DNA of 64,000 nt from positions 455,522-519,521 of the forward strand of contig JAVJVX010000009.1 in the NCBI GenBank assembly GCA_040220875.1, read 5' to 3'. The translations under genes were made by a program, and so were the position numbers. Shown in pieces: positions 52,524-61,650 of the stretch (positions are counted from its first letter, which is position 1; every line of letters begins with the position of its first letter). The DNA comes from Alphaproteobacteria bacterium. GTDB lineage: Bacteria > Pseudomonadota > Alphaproteobacteria > JAVJVX01. The notes beneath the pieces are model-generated. The model was not told the DNA's origin, did not search any database, and saw only the letters and a program-made list of their open reading frames with translations.

Positions 52524-52644
52524 GCGGCCAGGCCTAGCCTTTCCCCGTCGATACGAGCCACGCCCAACCTTCGACCGGCTTCTCACCGGTCCCGAAAAAG
52601 CGGCGTGTCCGGAGCGGCACTGGCGCAACCGAAACCGAAAGAAC

Positions 52645-52986
52645 ATGTCGCAGACCTCCACTCATAACGCCCGCGGGTCAGACAGGTTGGAAGACGGGAT
52701 CAATGGCCCCAACGGGACCCGTCTGACACGCCGGACTCTCCCCTCGCCCGGCACGAAGCGCTGGGTCGTGCGCCGCAAGGCCGAGGTCGTCTCCGCCGTG
52801 CGTGCGGGGCTGCTCAGCCTCGAGGAAGCCTGTGAAATGTACAATCTGTCGGTGGAGGAGTTTCTCTCGTGGCAGCGTCTGATCGAGGCGCATGGCATGA
52901 TGGGGCTGCGCGCAACCCGCCTGCAGCAATACCGCGATACAAAGACGCCCGCCGGCCGGACATCGGCGCATATGGCACGCGATTAG
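52645..52986 (+). CDS. sciP: CtrA inhibitory protein SciP (DUF1153)
   Basis: Small helix-turn-helix protein that, in Caulobacter, binds CtrA and blocks its transcriptional activation in G1. 113 residues with the conserved block LPSPGTKRWVVRRKAEVVSA, LSLEEACEMYNLSVEEFLSW and GLRATRLQQYR. Flanked by flgE and fliF. With cckA and CtrA boxes in the window it places this island in the CtrA cell-cycle circuit. Confidence 0.9.
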   Translation: MSQTSTHNARGSDRLEDGINGPNGTRLTRRTLPSPGTKRWVVRRKAEVVSAVRAGLLSLEEACEMYNLSVEEFLSWQRLIEAHGMMGLRATRLQQYRDTKTPAGRTSAHMARD

Positions 52987-53031
52987 CTTCAGCGTGCAGC
53001 GCGGCCGCGATCCTGTCCGTCGAGCAGGCCC

Positions 53032-53044
53032 GGCAAATTTTTCC
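53032..53044. promoter_or_regulatory. Degenerate GGCA-N5-TTCC element 1 upstream of fliF
   Basis: GGCAAATTTTTCC, one mismatch from the GGCA-N5-TGCC palindrome, 127 bp upstream of fliF. No sigma-54 promoter is seen downstream, so FlbD would act here, if at all, as a repressor, as reported for Caulobacter fliF. Confidence 0.4.
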
Positions 53045-53052
53045 GGAAAAAC

Positions 53053-53065
53053 GGCAAAATTTTCC
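53053..53065. promoter_or_regulatory. Degenerate GGCA-N5-TTCC element 2 upstream of fliF
   Basis: GGCAAAATTTTCC, 21 bp downstream of the first copy (two helical turns) and 5 bp before a TTAA-N7-TTCA element. Same mismatch as copy 1. Confidence 0.4.
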
Positions 53066-53070
53066 CAGTG

Positions 53071-53085
53071 TTAACCGGTTTTTCA
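53071..53085. promoter_or_regulatory. CtrA-like box (one mismatch) upstream of fliF
   Basis: TTAACCGGTTTTTCA, that is TTAA-N7-TTCA, 88 bp upstream of fliF. The left half extends to TTAACC, the best-conserved part. fliF is a CtrA-dependent early gene in Caulobacter. Confidence 0.4.
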
Positions 53086-53158
53086 CTGCCGCAACCCTAA
53101 CTTCCGATCTGGGACGGGCTACAGGACAAGGCCCAAATGTTTTTTCAGGGCGGCTTCA

Positions 53159-54835
53159 TTGAGTGGACTAGCAACGACGTTTCGTAGCCTCGGCGCTGCA
53201 CACCTGCTGATTCTGGGTGGTGTCGGGGTGGGCATCATCCTTTTCTTCGTTTTCCTGACCTCCAAGCTGACGACGCCGGACATGGTTCTCCTGTTCGGCG
53301 ATCTGGACATGCAGGATAGCGGTGCGATCGTCAGCAAGCTTGATACGCTGAATGTACCGTATGAGCTGAGTGGGAACGGCACCCGGATCATGGTCCCGGG
53401 CGATCAGGTCTTGCGGTTGCGCATGGCAATGGCGGAGGACGGCCTGCCGTCGGGCGGCTCCATCGGATACGAAATATTCGATCGCTCGGAAAGCCTGGGC
53501 ACGACTAATTTTGTCCAGAATATCAATCTGGTCCGGGCGCTCGAGGGCGAGCTCGCCCGCACCATCCGGTCGATTTCGGGCGTGCAGGCCTCCAGGGTTC
53601 ATCTGGTTCTGCCCCGCCGCCAGCTCTTCAGCCGCGAAGAGCAGGAACCAAGCGCTTCGGTGGTCCTCCAGACACGGGGAAACTCGCGGATCAACGCCGG
53701 TCAGGTATTGGCCATCCAGCAGCTTGTCGCGGCCGCGGTCCCTGGGCTCGCGCCCGGTAAGGTCACGGTTGTCGACGACAAGGGCGCCCTCCTGGCCCGC
53801 GCGGCCGGCGAGAATACCGCCACCGCGTTGATGACGCAGTCAGACGACATGCGCCGGTCCTACGAGGATCGCCTTGGCCGAACCATCGAATCGCTGATCG
53901 AACGCTCCGTCGGTCCCGGTAATGTGCGCGCCCAGGTGACCGCCCTCTTGGATTTCGACCGCGTGACCACGCGATCCAAAACCTTCGACCCTGACGGTCA
54001 GGTGGTGCGCTCCACGCAAACCGTTGAGGAAATAGAAAAATCCGCCGAGCAGGAGCCAAGCGACACGGTCACGGTGGAAAACAACCTCCCCGACGAGGAA
54101 GCCGAGGCCGGCGCCGCTGCGACATCGCGCAGCGATTCCAACCGGGTCGAGGAGACCGTAAATTATGAGATCTCCGAGACGGTGACCGATCATTACCACG
54201 AGACGGGCGCAGTGCGACGTCTCTCGGTCGCGGTCCTGGTGGACGGGGAATACACGGGCAATGGCGAGGAGCGGAGCTACGAGCCGCGCTCCGACGAAGA
54301 ACTCGCCCAGATGAGCCGCCTCGTGAAATCCGCCATCGGTTTTGACGAAAGTCGCGGGGACACTGTCGAAATCGTCAATATGCCCTTCAAGCAACTCAGC
54401 ACCGATTGGGGCGAGGAGCAGATCGAGCCGATTTTTGGCCTGGCCAAGCAGGATTATTTCCGGATCGCCGAGATCCTTGTCCTTTCGATTGTCGCCCTCC
54501 TCGTCATCATGCTGGTGGTCCGGCCGCTTGTCGCCCGGACACTCGAGGCCTTGCCCAAGCCGCAGGATGTCCAGAAGGCGGCCGAACGGCTGATTAGCGA
54601 TTCCTCTGGCGGACCGCGCCCCGCACTGCCCCCGGGCATGGAGGCGCCGGCCCCGGGCATGGACGGGGGTGAGGCGTCGCTGCCCCTGGCCGACGCGCCC
54701 GAGTCCCTCATCAATCTTGAGCAGGTGGAGGGCCGCGTACGCGCGTCCTCGATCAAGAAAGTCGGCGAAATCGTGAAGAAGCACCCTGAAGAGTCGGTCT
54801 CGATCCTCAGGAACTGGATGTATCAGGAAGGGTAA
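53159..54835 (+). CDS. fliF: MS-ring protein FliF
   Basis: Founds the basal body as the inner-membrane MS ring. 558 residues with two membrane helices (LLILGGVGVGIILFFVFLTS near 15-34; IAEILVLSIVALLVIMLVVR near 440). The N-terminal domain has YEIFDRSESLGTTNFVQNIN, the ring-building motif has VRALEGELARTIRSISGVQ, and the C-terminal FliG-binding tail is SVSILRNWMYQE. The start appears to be TTG at 53159, about 7 bp after AGGGCGG; no upstream ATG or GTG fits. First gene of fliF-fliG-fliH-fliN-motA-flbD. Confidence 0.95.
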   Translation: MSGLATTFRSLGAAHLLILGGVGVGIILFFVFLTSKLTTPDMVLLFGDLDMQDSGAIVSKLDTLNVPYELSGNGTRIMVPGDQVLRLRMAMAEDGLPSGGSIGYEIFDRSESLGTTNFVQNINLVRALEGELARTIRSISGVQASRVHLVLPRRQLFSREEQEPSASVVLQTRGNSRINAGQVLAIQQLVAAAVPGLAPGKVTVVDDKGALLARAAGENTATALMTQSDDMRRSYEDRLGRTIESLIERSVGPGNVRAQVTALLDFDRVTTRSKTFDPDGQVVRSTQTVEEIEKSAEQEPSDTVTVENNLPDEEAEAGAAATSRSDSNRVEETVNYEISETVTDHYHETGAVRRLSVAVLVDGEYTGNGEERSYEPRSDEELAQMSRLVKSAIGFDESRGDTVEIVNMPFKQLSTDWGEEQIEPIFGLAKQDYFRIAEILVLSIVALLVIMLVVRPLVARTLEALPKPQDVQKAAERLISDSSGGPRPALPPGMEAPAPGMDGGEASLPLADAPESLINLEQVEGRVRASSIKKVGEIVKKHPEESVSILRNWMYQEG

Positions 54836-54892
54836 CCCTCGAGTTTTCCGGCCCAGCACCGGCGGGCCCGGACAACGGGGTAGTGGCAGATC

Positions 54893-55909
54893 ATGCGCGC
54901 AAAGGAAGAATACAGAGCACTCAGCGGCAGCGATAAGGCTGCCGTGCTCCTGATGTCACTTGGCGAAGAGCTCGCGGCCGAAATCTTTACGATCCTCGAT
55001 GACGAGGAAATCAAGGAGATTTCCCAGAGCATGTCCAAGCTGGGCACCGTCGGCTCCGAGATCGTGGAGAAGGTATTCGTCGAGTTCGCCGACCAGGTCT
55101 CGGCGACAGGCGGGCTAACCGGCAGCTTCGATACGACCGAGCGCCTTCTGCTCAAGGCTCTGGGCCGGGAGCGGGTCGACACGATTATGGAGGAAATCCG
55201 CGGTCCCGCCGGCCGGACCATGTGGGACAAGCTGGGCAATGTGAACGAGGAAGTCCTCGCCAACTACCTCAAGAACGAATACCCGCAGACGGTCGCGGTG
55301 GTGATGTCGAAGATCCGCTCCGATCATGCGGCGCGCGTGCTCGCCTGCCTGCCCGAGAATTTCGCCATGGAGGTGGTTCTCCGGATGCTCCGGATGGAAT
55401 CCGTCCAGAAGGAGATCCTCGACGATGTGGAACGCACGCTGCGTTCCGAATTCATGAGCAATCTGGCCCGGACGAACCGGCGCGACGCACACGAAATGAT
55501 GGCCGAGATTTTCAACAATCTCGACCGGGCGGCCGAAAGCCGTTTCCTCTCGGCCCTCGAGGAACGCAACAAGGATGCGGCCGAGCGGATCCGCCAGTTG
55601 ATGTTCACCTTCGAGGATCTCAACAAGCTGGATCCGGGCAGCGTGCAGACGCTCCTGCGCAACGTCGACAAGGGTCAGCTTGCCATTGCGCTCAAAGGCT
55701 CGTCGGAGCCCCTCCGCGACCTTTTCTTTTCCAATATGTCGGAGCGGGCGGGCAAGATTCTTCGCGAGGACATGGAAGCGATGGGGCCGGTTCGACTGCG
55801 CGAAGTGGACGAGGCGCAGATGCAGATGGTCATCACGGCCAAGAATCTTGCGGCGTCGGGTGAGATCACCATCCTTGATTCCAAGGATGATGACGAGCTC
55901 GTCTATTAA
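54893..55909 (+). CDS. fliG: Flagellar motor switch protein FliG
   Basis: C-ring torque-generating subunit that contacts MotA. 338 residues: N-terminal [20 protein letters not shown], middle domain [20 protein letters not shown] (the EHPQ-type motif reads EYPQ), and C-terminal LIEKDLNNLDR-like region seen as [20 protein letters not shown] with the charged helix [20 protein letters not shown]. Starts 57 bp after fliF. Confidence 0.97.
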   Translation: MRAKEEYRALSGSDKAAVLLMSLGEELAAEIFTILDDEEIKEISQSMSKLGTVGSEIVEKVFVEFADQVSATGGLTGSFDTTERLLLKALGRERVDTIMEEIRGPAGRTMWDKLGNVNEEVLANYLKNEYPQTVAVVMSKIRSDHAARVLACLPENFAMEVVLRMLRMESVQKEILDDVERTLRSEFMSNLARTNRRDAHEMMAEIFNNLDRAAESRFLSALEERNKDAAERIRQLMFTFEDLNKLDPGSVQTLLRNVDKGQLAIALKGSSEPLRDLFFSNMSERAGKILREDMEAMGPVRLREVDEAQMQMVITAKNLAASGEITILDSKDDDELVY

Positions 55910-55932
55910 CGGGTGGCGGCGGAACGAATTTG

Positions 55933-56691
55933 ATGAGCGCTGTGCAGAAATTCTCCTTCGACAACCGGTTCGATTCGCAACGCGAGGTCGAGGAAGCCGC
56001 CCGCGTAGAAGCCCACGAGACGACCTTGCGGGTCACACGGGAGGAAGGCTATGCCGCCGGCCTGGAAGCCGGCCGGACTGCTGCCCTCCGGGATATTGAG
56101 AGCCGGATCGAATCGGTTGTGACCGCACTCATTCCCGAAATCCAGGGACTCGTGGCGGCGCAGGCGGAGGCGGCGGCCGCGGCGCGCAAGAATGCCGTGG
56201 CCGTGGCGGCAACGATACTCAAGAGACTCTACCCGTCGCTGGAGCGTGAGAACGGCCCCACCGAAGCGGAACGCCTCATCGTCACCTGTCTCGAAGAAAT
56301 GGCACAGGAGCCGCGACTGGTCATACGCCTCGGGCCGGACATGATCGAGATGTTGAAGACGCGAATCGACGATCTGGCGGCTGCCGCCGGTTTTCCGGGG
56401 CAGCTGGTCATGGTGCCGGCGGACGATTTGACCGGCGCCGATGTCCGGATCGAATGGGCGGATGGCGGGGTGTCCCGCGATGGCGGACATCTCTGGGCGG
56501 CGATCGAGGAGACCGTCAATCGGGCGCTGGCCGACGGGCCCGGCGCCTTCAGCCTGCCGGCCTCGCCTGAGACGGCCGAGGACAACACAACGAGCCCGAA
56601 GACCACGGACGCAAAAACCCCGGATGCGGACAGGCCCGATATGGACATGGCGGATACGGACATGAGTGAGCGAGGAGAAACCAATGGTTGA
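55933..56691 (+). CDS. fliH: Flagellar export apparatus regulator FliH
   Basis: Cytoplasmic stalk protein that binds the FliI ATPase and FliN. ATG at 55933 follows an in-frame TTG; 252 residues. Has the long helical N-terminus EEGYAAGLEAGRTAALRDIE, typical GxxxG-like spacing (GYAAG, GLEAG), and a C-terminal domain with VMVPADDLTGADVRIEWADG. A disordered Asp/Thr-rich tail follows. Overlaps fliN by 8 bp. Its partner fliI is not in this window. Confidence 0.85.
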   Translation: MSAVQKFSFDNRFDSQREVEEAARVEAHETTLRVTREEGYAAGLEAGRTAALRDIESRIESVVTALIPEIQGLVAAQAEAAAAARKNAVAVAATILKRLYPSLERENGPTEAERLIVTCLEEMAQEPRLVIRLGPDMIEMLKTRIDDLAAAAGFPGQLVMVPADDLTGADVRIEWADGGVSRDGGHLWAAIEETVNRALADGPGAFSLPASPETAEDNTTSPKTTDAKTPDADRPDMDMADTDMSERGETNG

Positions 56692-57124
56692 TGAAGAAAA
56701 CAGCGAAGCCCCGAAAGGAGCTCCGGAAGGAGCCCCGAAAGGAGCCGCGGCAGAGAGCCCGGATGCGGAGGGCGCGGACGGGGCCAATCTGGCTCTGAAC
56801 GATTTCGAGCCGCAAGAGAACGGCGGCGCCAATGGCCGAAGAGGCGAGCAAAACCTGCAGAAGAACGAGATGCACACGGCCGAAGAGCTGGAGGCGGTTT
56901 ACGATATCCCCGTTCAGGTGTCTGCCGTGCTCGGCCGGTCAGCGATGCAGGTCAGCCAGCTTCTGAAGCTTGGCCGCGGGGCCGTAGTCGAACTCGACCG
57001 AAAGGTCGGCGAGCCCGTGGACATTCTGGTCAACAACCGCCTCGTCGCACGCGGCGAGGTTGTCGTGGTTGACGAGCGTCTGGGTGTGACGATGACCGAG
57101 ATCATCAAGTCGGACCGGAACTGA
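56684..57124 (+). CDS. fliN: Flagellar motor switch protein FliN
   Basis: C-ring subunit, 146 residues. The ATG at 56684 is preferred over the in-frame GTG at 56666 because GAGGAG lies just upstream. The SpoA domain YDIPVQVSAVLGRSAMQVSQ, VVELDRKVGEPVDILVNNRL and VARGEVVVVDERLGVTMTEI is complete. An acidic Ala/Pro/Gly-rich N-terminal extension of about 65 residues includes two near-identical KGAPEGAP-type repeats. Confidence 0.95.
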   Translation: MVDEENSEAPKGAPEGAPKGAAAESPDAEGADGANLALNDFEPQENGGANGRRGEQNLQKNEMHTAEELEAVYDIPVQVSAVLGRSAMQVSQLLKLGRGAVVELDRKVGEPVDILVNNRLVARGEVVVVDERLGVTMTEIIKSDRN

Positions 57125-57146
57125 CGGCCGGTCCGGGAGTCCCGTC

Positions 57147-57998
57147 ATGGCAAAAATCGCTTCCCAGGCGCCGGCGACCAGAACCGGCCGCCCGAATGCC
57201 GCTAAGCCGTCGCTGAGTGACAGCCGGGGTCTGGATATCGCCACAGTCCTCGGCCTGACTGCGGCTTTTGGCCTGGTGGCGCTCGCCATCGTGACGGGAG
57301 GCACACCAAACTCGTTCGTCGATCCGGCTGCGCTCATGATCGTGATCGGCGGAACATTCGGCGTCACCATGATGGGCTTTTCTCTCGGCGAGATCCTGAC
57401 GGCGCAACGCGTCGTTCTCAAAGCGCTGTTCAGGACCCAACGAGCACCCCGCCGGGCCGCCAATTACGCCCTTCAGGTGGCCGAGGCCGCGCGCGGCAAG
57501 GGTGTCCTTGCGATCGAGCAGATTCTGCCCCGGATGCGGAGCGAGAAATTTCTCTTCAAGGCCCTGTCTCTCGTCGTCGACGGCGTCCCGGCCGACGAAC
57601 TCTACAAGGTGATGGAGCGCGAACGCCAGGCGACCTATGTCCGCCACAAAGCGAGTTCCGCCGTCCTGCGCCGGTCGGCCGAAGTGGCTCCGTCGATGGG
57701 GCTGATCGGTACACTCGTCGGCCTCGTTCAGATGCTCGGCCGCCTTGAAGACCCATCCACGATCGGCCCCGCCATGGCGGTGGCACTGTTGACGACCTTC
57801 TACGGCGCCATCCTCGCGACGATGGTGTTCAGTCCGCTGGCCAACAAGCTGGAACGGAACGCGGCCGAGGAAAGCCTCGTCAATCATATTTTTACGATCA
57901 CCGCCGCGGCAGTGGCGCGACAGGACAATCCGCGCAAGCTGGAAATGAATCTCAATACGATCCTGTCACCGTCAGACCGGTCGACACGATACAACTAA
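57147..57998 (+). CDS. motA: Stator protein MotA/PomA-type
   Basis: Membrane stator subunit forming the ion channel with MotB. 283 residues with four helices: DIATVLGLTAAFGLVALAIV, MIVIGGTFGVTMMGFSLGEI, the Pro-containing EVAPSMGLIGTLVGLVQMLG and TTFYGAILATMVFSPLANKL. The cytoplasmic loop carries the FliG-contact charges. PomA-like in length and in the GG(T/S)FG motif. Sits in the fliF operon, away from motB. Confidence 0.92.
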   Translation: MAKIASQAPATRTGRPNAAKPSLSDSRGLDIATVLGLTAAFGLVALAIVTGGTPNSFVDPAALMIVIGGTFGVTMMGFSLGEILTAQRVVLKALFRTQRAPRRAANYALQVAEAARGKGVLAIEQILPRMRSEKFLFKALSLVVDGVPADELYKVMERERQATYVRHKASSAVLRRSAEVAPSMGLIGTLVGLVQMLGRLEDPSTIGPAMAVALLTTFYGAILATMVFSPLANKLERNAAEESLVNHIFTITAAAVARQDNPRKLEMNLNTILSPSDRSTRYN

Positions 57999-58025
57999 AC
58001 GATAGTACCCAAGCTGGAGTTCGGA

Positions 58026-59405
58026 ATGCGTCTGTTAATTGTCGGCACTCTCAACGGCCATATAAGTGACGCGATTAAAATCGCCGTTGCCAACGGCGCA
58101 GAAGTCGCGAGTGTGGACTCGGTCAAGGAGGCACTGACGTTTCTGCGCTCGGGTAAGGGAGCCGATCTGGCCATGGTGGATGTGGCCCTGGACGTGGTCC
58201 ATCTGCTGGTCAGCATGAAGAGCGAGCGGATCAATACGCCCGTCGTTGCCTGCGGCATCGAAGCCGAACCCAAAGCGGCCGTGGAAGCTATCCATGCGGG
58301 CGCTCAGGAATATGTCCCGCTGCCGCCCGACGCAGAGCTGATCGGTGCAATCCTGGCAGCAGTATCCGATACGCGACGGACTCTGATTGCGGAGGATCCT
58401 GTCTTTCGCGACGTGCTGAAAGTCGCCGAGCGGGTGGCCGCCAGTGATGCAAGCATTTTGATTACCGGCGAATCGGGGACTGGCAAGGAAATGGTCGCTC
58501 AACTGGTGCATGCCAAGAGCCGCCGGAGCAGTCAGAAATTCGTCTCGGTCAACTGTGCCGCGATCCCGGAGAATCTTCTCGAGTCGGAATTGTTCGGCCA
58601 TGAGAAGGGTGCGTTCACGGGCGCCGTGGCGCGCCGCATCGGCAAGTTCGAGGAGGCGAATGGCGGAACCTTGCTGCTTGATGAAATCAGCGAGATGGAC
58701 ATCCGCCTTCAGGCCAAGCTGCTGCGGGCGCTGCAGGAGCGTGAAATCGACCGCGTCGGCGGGGACAATCCGGTCAAGGTTGATATTCGTCTGATCGCCA
58801 CGACCAATCTGGATCTGGCCGACCAGGTCCGTCTTGGCAGGTTCCGCGAGGACCTTCTTTATCGTCTCAATGTCATGACCCTGAAACTGCCGGCCCTGCG
58901 CGAAAGGCCAAGGGACATTGCGCCACTGGCCCAACATTTCGCCGCAAAATATGCGGAATCGAATGGCCTCCCGGCCCGAACCGTCTCACCGGACGGGCTC
59001 GCGGCCCTTGGGCGTCACGGCTGGCCCGGAAATGTGCGCGAACTGGAGAACGCCCTTCACCGCGCCGTTCTCCTCGCCGATGGCGATGAAATCGGGCCGG
59101 ATGCCCTGACCCTGCCGGAGGGTGCCGCTCCGGGCCTGGGCGACGGGGCCGGGGCCAGAGACACGGCCGGCGGCGGCCGAACGGGTCCGGCCGGAACCGG
59201 GTCGCGCCCGCTTGTCGGCAAGACCGTCGCCGAAGTGGAGCGCGATCTTATTCTCGACACGCTGACCCACTGTTTCGGCAATCGAACTCATGCCGCCAAC
59301 ATCCTGGGCATTTCGATACGCACGCTGCGCAACAAGCTGAAGCAGTATAGCGAGGACGGTGTCCCGGTGCCGATCCCCGGTGAGCGCGACAGGGCGACGG
59401 CCTGA
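58026..59405 (+). CDS. flbD: FlbD-type sigma-54 activator (NtrC family)
   Basis: Enhancer-binding activator of sigma-54 flagellar promoters. 459 residues: an N-terminal degenerate receiver (Asp52 kept in AMVDVALD, but the acidic pair is replaced by Gly-Thr at 7-8 and the active-site Lys is missing in YVPLPPD), an AAA+ domain with Walker A GESGTGKE (148-155), GAFTGA (195-200) and LLLDE (216-220), and a Fis-type helix-turn-helix (THAANILGISIRTLRNKLKQ). FliX is the expected regulator in place of phosphorylation. Likely binds the GGCA-N5-TGCC palindromes. Confidence 0.92.
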   Translation: MRLLIVGTLNGHISDAIKIAVANGAEVASVDSVKEALTFLRSGKGADLAMVDVALDVVHLLVSMKSERINTPVVACGIEAEPKAAVEAIHAGAQEYVPLPPDAELIGAILAAVSDTRRTLIAEDPVFRDVLKVAERVAASDASILITGESGTGKEMVAQLVHAKSRRSSQKFVSVNCAAIPENLLESELFGHEKGAFTGAVARRIGKFEEANGGTLLLDEISEMDIRLQAKLLRALQEREIDRVGGDNPVKVDIRLIATTNLDLADQVRLGRFREDLLYRLNVMTLKLPALRERPRDIAPLAQHFAAKYAESNGLPARTVSPDGLAALGRHGWPGNVRELENALHRAVLLADGDEIGPDALTLPEGAAPGLGDGAGARDTAGGGRTGPAGTGSRPLVGKTVAEVERDLILDTLTHCFGNRTHAANILGISIRTLRNKLKQYSEDGVPVPIPGERDRATA

Positions 59406-59461
59406 AGCAACCTTGAACCCAAGAAGGCACGGATCGGCCCACGGCCTTCCCGGGAGTGAAC

Positions 59462-61591
59462 ATGTCAGACACGATCGGTAATCAGCCAGCGGACCAGGCC
59501 GGCGGCGGGCAAGGCGGTGATGCGGTCATCGGACGCCTGGTGGATGCCCTGCGGCGCGGCGACATCGCTCTCGCGCTGGGGGTCATGGCAATTCTGGTTG
59601 TCCTGGTTCTGCCCATGCCGAGCTGGCTGCTCGACATGTCACTCGCCATCTCGATCACGTTTTCGATCCTCATTCTGATGACGGTGCTGTTTATCGAAAA
59701 ACCCCTCGATTTCAGCAGCTTCCCCACTGTCCTGCTGATTGCGACCATGCTCAGGCTGTCGCTCAATCTGGCGTCCACGCGCCTTATCCTGTCGGACGGA
59801 CACGAGGGAACGGTGGCCGCCGGGCACGTGATCGAAGCGTTCGGTAATTTCGTCATGGGCGGCAATTTTGTCATCGGCCTGATTGTGTTTGCCATTCTGA
59901 TCATCGTGAATTTCGTGGTGATCACGAAAGGCTCCGGCCGCATCGCCGAAGTGTCCGCCCGCTTCAGCCTGGATGCCATGCCCGGCAAGCAAATGGCGAT
60001 CGACGCTGATCTGTCGGCCGGTCTGATCAACGAGGCCGAGGCGCGCGGGCGCCGCAAGGCACTGGAGGATGAAAGCACATTTTTCGGCTCGATGGACGGC
60101 GCCGCCAAATTCGTGCGCGGCGACGCCGTTGCCGGCCTGCTGATCACCTTCATTAACATCATCGGCGGGATCGTCATCGGTGTGGCGCAGAACGACATGT
60201 CCTTCTCGGACGCCTCGCATACCTATACGCTTTTGACAGTAGGCGACGGGCTGGTTTCGCAAATCCCGGCACTCATCGTTTCGACCGGCGCCGGCATGCT
60301 GGTCGCGAAGGCCGGCGTCGAAGGCACCGCCGACAAGGCGCTTTTCGGGCAGCTCGGCGGCTACCCTCGCGCCCTGGGCGTCAGCGCCGGGCTGATGGCC
60401 GCGCTCGCGTTCATGCCCGGCATTCCGATGCTTCCCTTCCTGATGGTGGCCGGGCTGACGGGCGGCCTCGCCTACGCCTCGACACAGAAGCACGAACGGG
60501 ATCATGCCGAGGTGCAGGCACTCGAAGCGGCGGAGGCCGCCGCCGTGCCCGTGGCGGACGAACCGATTTCCAAGAGCCTGCAACTGGACCATATCCGGCT
60601 TGAGCTGGGCTACGGCCTCGTCAGCATGATCAATACCGAGACCGGCTATCGCCTGACCGACCAGATCAAGGCGCTGCGACGGCAACTGGCGGCCGATATG
60701 GGTTTCGTTCTGCCGGCGGTGCGCATTCAGGACAACATGCAACTGGGCCCCAACAGCTATGTCATTCGCATCAAGGAGGTGGAGGCCGGCCGGGGCGATA
60801 TCCAGCCGGCGATGCTGCTCGTGATGGATCCGCGCGGCGAGAAGATTCCGCTCGTCGGCGAAGAAACGACGGAGCCCACTTTCGGGCTGCCGGCCATGTG
60901 GGTAGACCCGGCCCAGCGCGAGGAAGCCAATTTCCGCGGTTATACCGTGGTCGACCCGCCGACCGTGATCACCACCCATCTGACCGAGCTGGTCCGGGAT
61001 AATATGGCGGATATGTGCTCCTACGCCGAGACCAAGAAACTGCTCGACGATCTGCCGGAAGAGCACCAGTCACTCGTCGCCGACACGGTCCCGGACCGGA
61101 TCAGTCTGGGCGGCGTCCAGCGCGTGCTCCAGAATCTTCTGCGGGAGAGAATCTCGATCCGTGATTTGCCAACAATTCTTGAGGGAATTTCGGAAGCGAG
61201 CAACTTCACGCGCAATATCACCATGATCACCGAGCATGTGCGCGGTCGCCTCGCGCTGCAGCTCAGCCACGCGCACATCAACCACGAGGGCTATATCCCG
61301 CTGGTCACCCTCACGCCGGAATGGGAGCAGAATTTTGCCGAGGCGCTGGTCGGCGACGGCGAGGACAAGCAACTCTCCATGGCGCCCAGCCTGCTGCAGG
61401 ATTTCATGACGACGGTTCGTCAGACCTTCGAGCGTCACGCCCTGATGGGCGAGGCACCCGTGCTGCTGACCACGCCACGCATCCGGCCCTATGTGCGGTC
61501 CATCGTCGAGCGCTTCCGGCCGCAGACAACCGTGATGTCGCAAAGCGAAATTCACCCCAAGGTGACGATCAAGACCCTGGGACAAATTTAG
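59462..61591 (+). CDS. flhA: Flagellar export gate protein FlhA
   Basis: Nonameric export-gate protein. The ATG at 59462 follows GGGAG (59452-59456), so the in-frame GTG at 59456 is unlikely; 709 residues. Eight N-terminal membrane segments with LDFSSFPTVLLIATMLRLSL, the FHIPEP signature region ARFSLDAMPGKQMAIDADLS, then the cytoplasmic domain (LELGYGLVSMINTETGYRLT; LVREDMADMC-like LVRDNMADMCSYAE). Followed by flhF. Confidence 0.97.
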   Translation: MSDTIGNQPADQAGGGQGGDAVIGRLVDALRRGDIALALGVMAILVVLVLPMPSWLLDMSLAISITFSILILMTVLFIEKPLDFSSFPTVLLIATMLRLSLNLASTRLILSDGHEGTVAAGHVIEAFGNFVMGGNFVIGLIVFAILIIVNFVVITKGSGRIAEVSARFSLDAMPGKQMAIDADLSAGLINEAEARGRRKALEDESTFFGSMDGAAKFVRGDAVAGLLITFINIIGGIVIGVAQNDMSFSDASHTYTLLTVGDGLVSQIPALIVSTGAGMLVAKAGVEGTADKALFGQLGGYPRALGVSAGLMAALAFMPGIPMLPFLMVAGLTGGLAYASTQKHERDHAEVQALEAAEAAAVPVADEPISKSLQLDHIRLELGYGLVSMINTETGYRLTDQIKALRRQLAADMGFVLPAVRIQDNMQLGPNSYVIRIKEVEAGRGDIQPAMLLVMDPRGEKIPLVGEETTEPTFGLPAMWVDPAQREEANFRGYTVVDPPTVITTHLTELVRDNMADMCSYAETKKLLDDLPEEHQSLVADTVPDRISLGGVQRVLQNLLRERISIRDLPTILEGISEASNFTRNITMITEHVRGRLALQLSHAHINHEGYIPLVTLTPEWEQNFAEALVGDGEDKQLSMAPSLLQDFMTTVRQTFERHALMGEAPVLLTTPRIRPYVRSIVERFRPQTTVMSQSEIHPKVTIKTLGQI

Positions 61592-61650
61592 AGGCCATTG
61601 GGGACCGGGGGACCGGACGACCGGACGAGAAGACAGGCAGGCCACAACCG

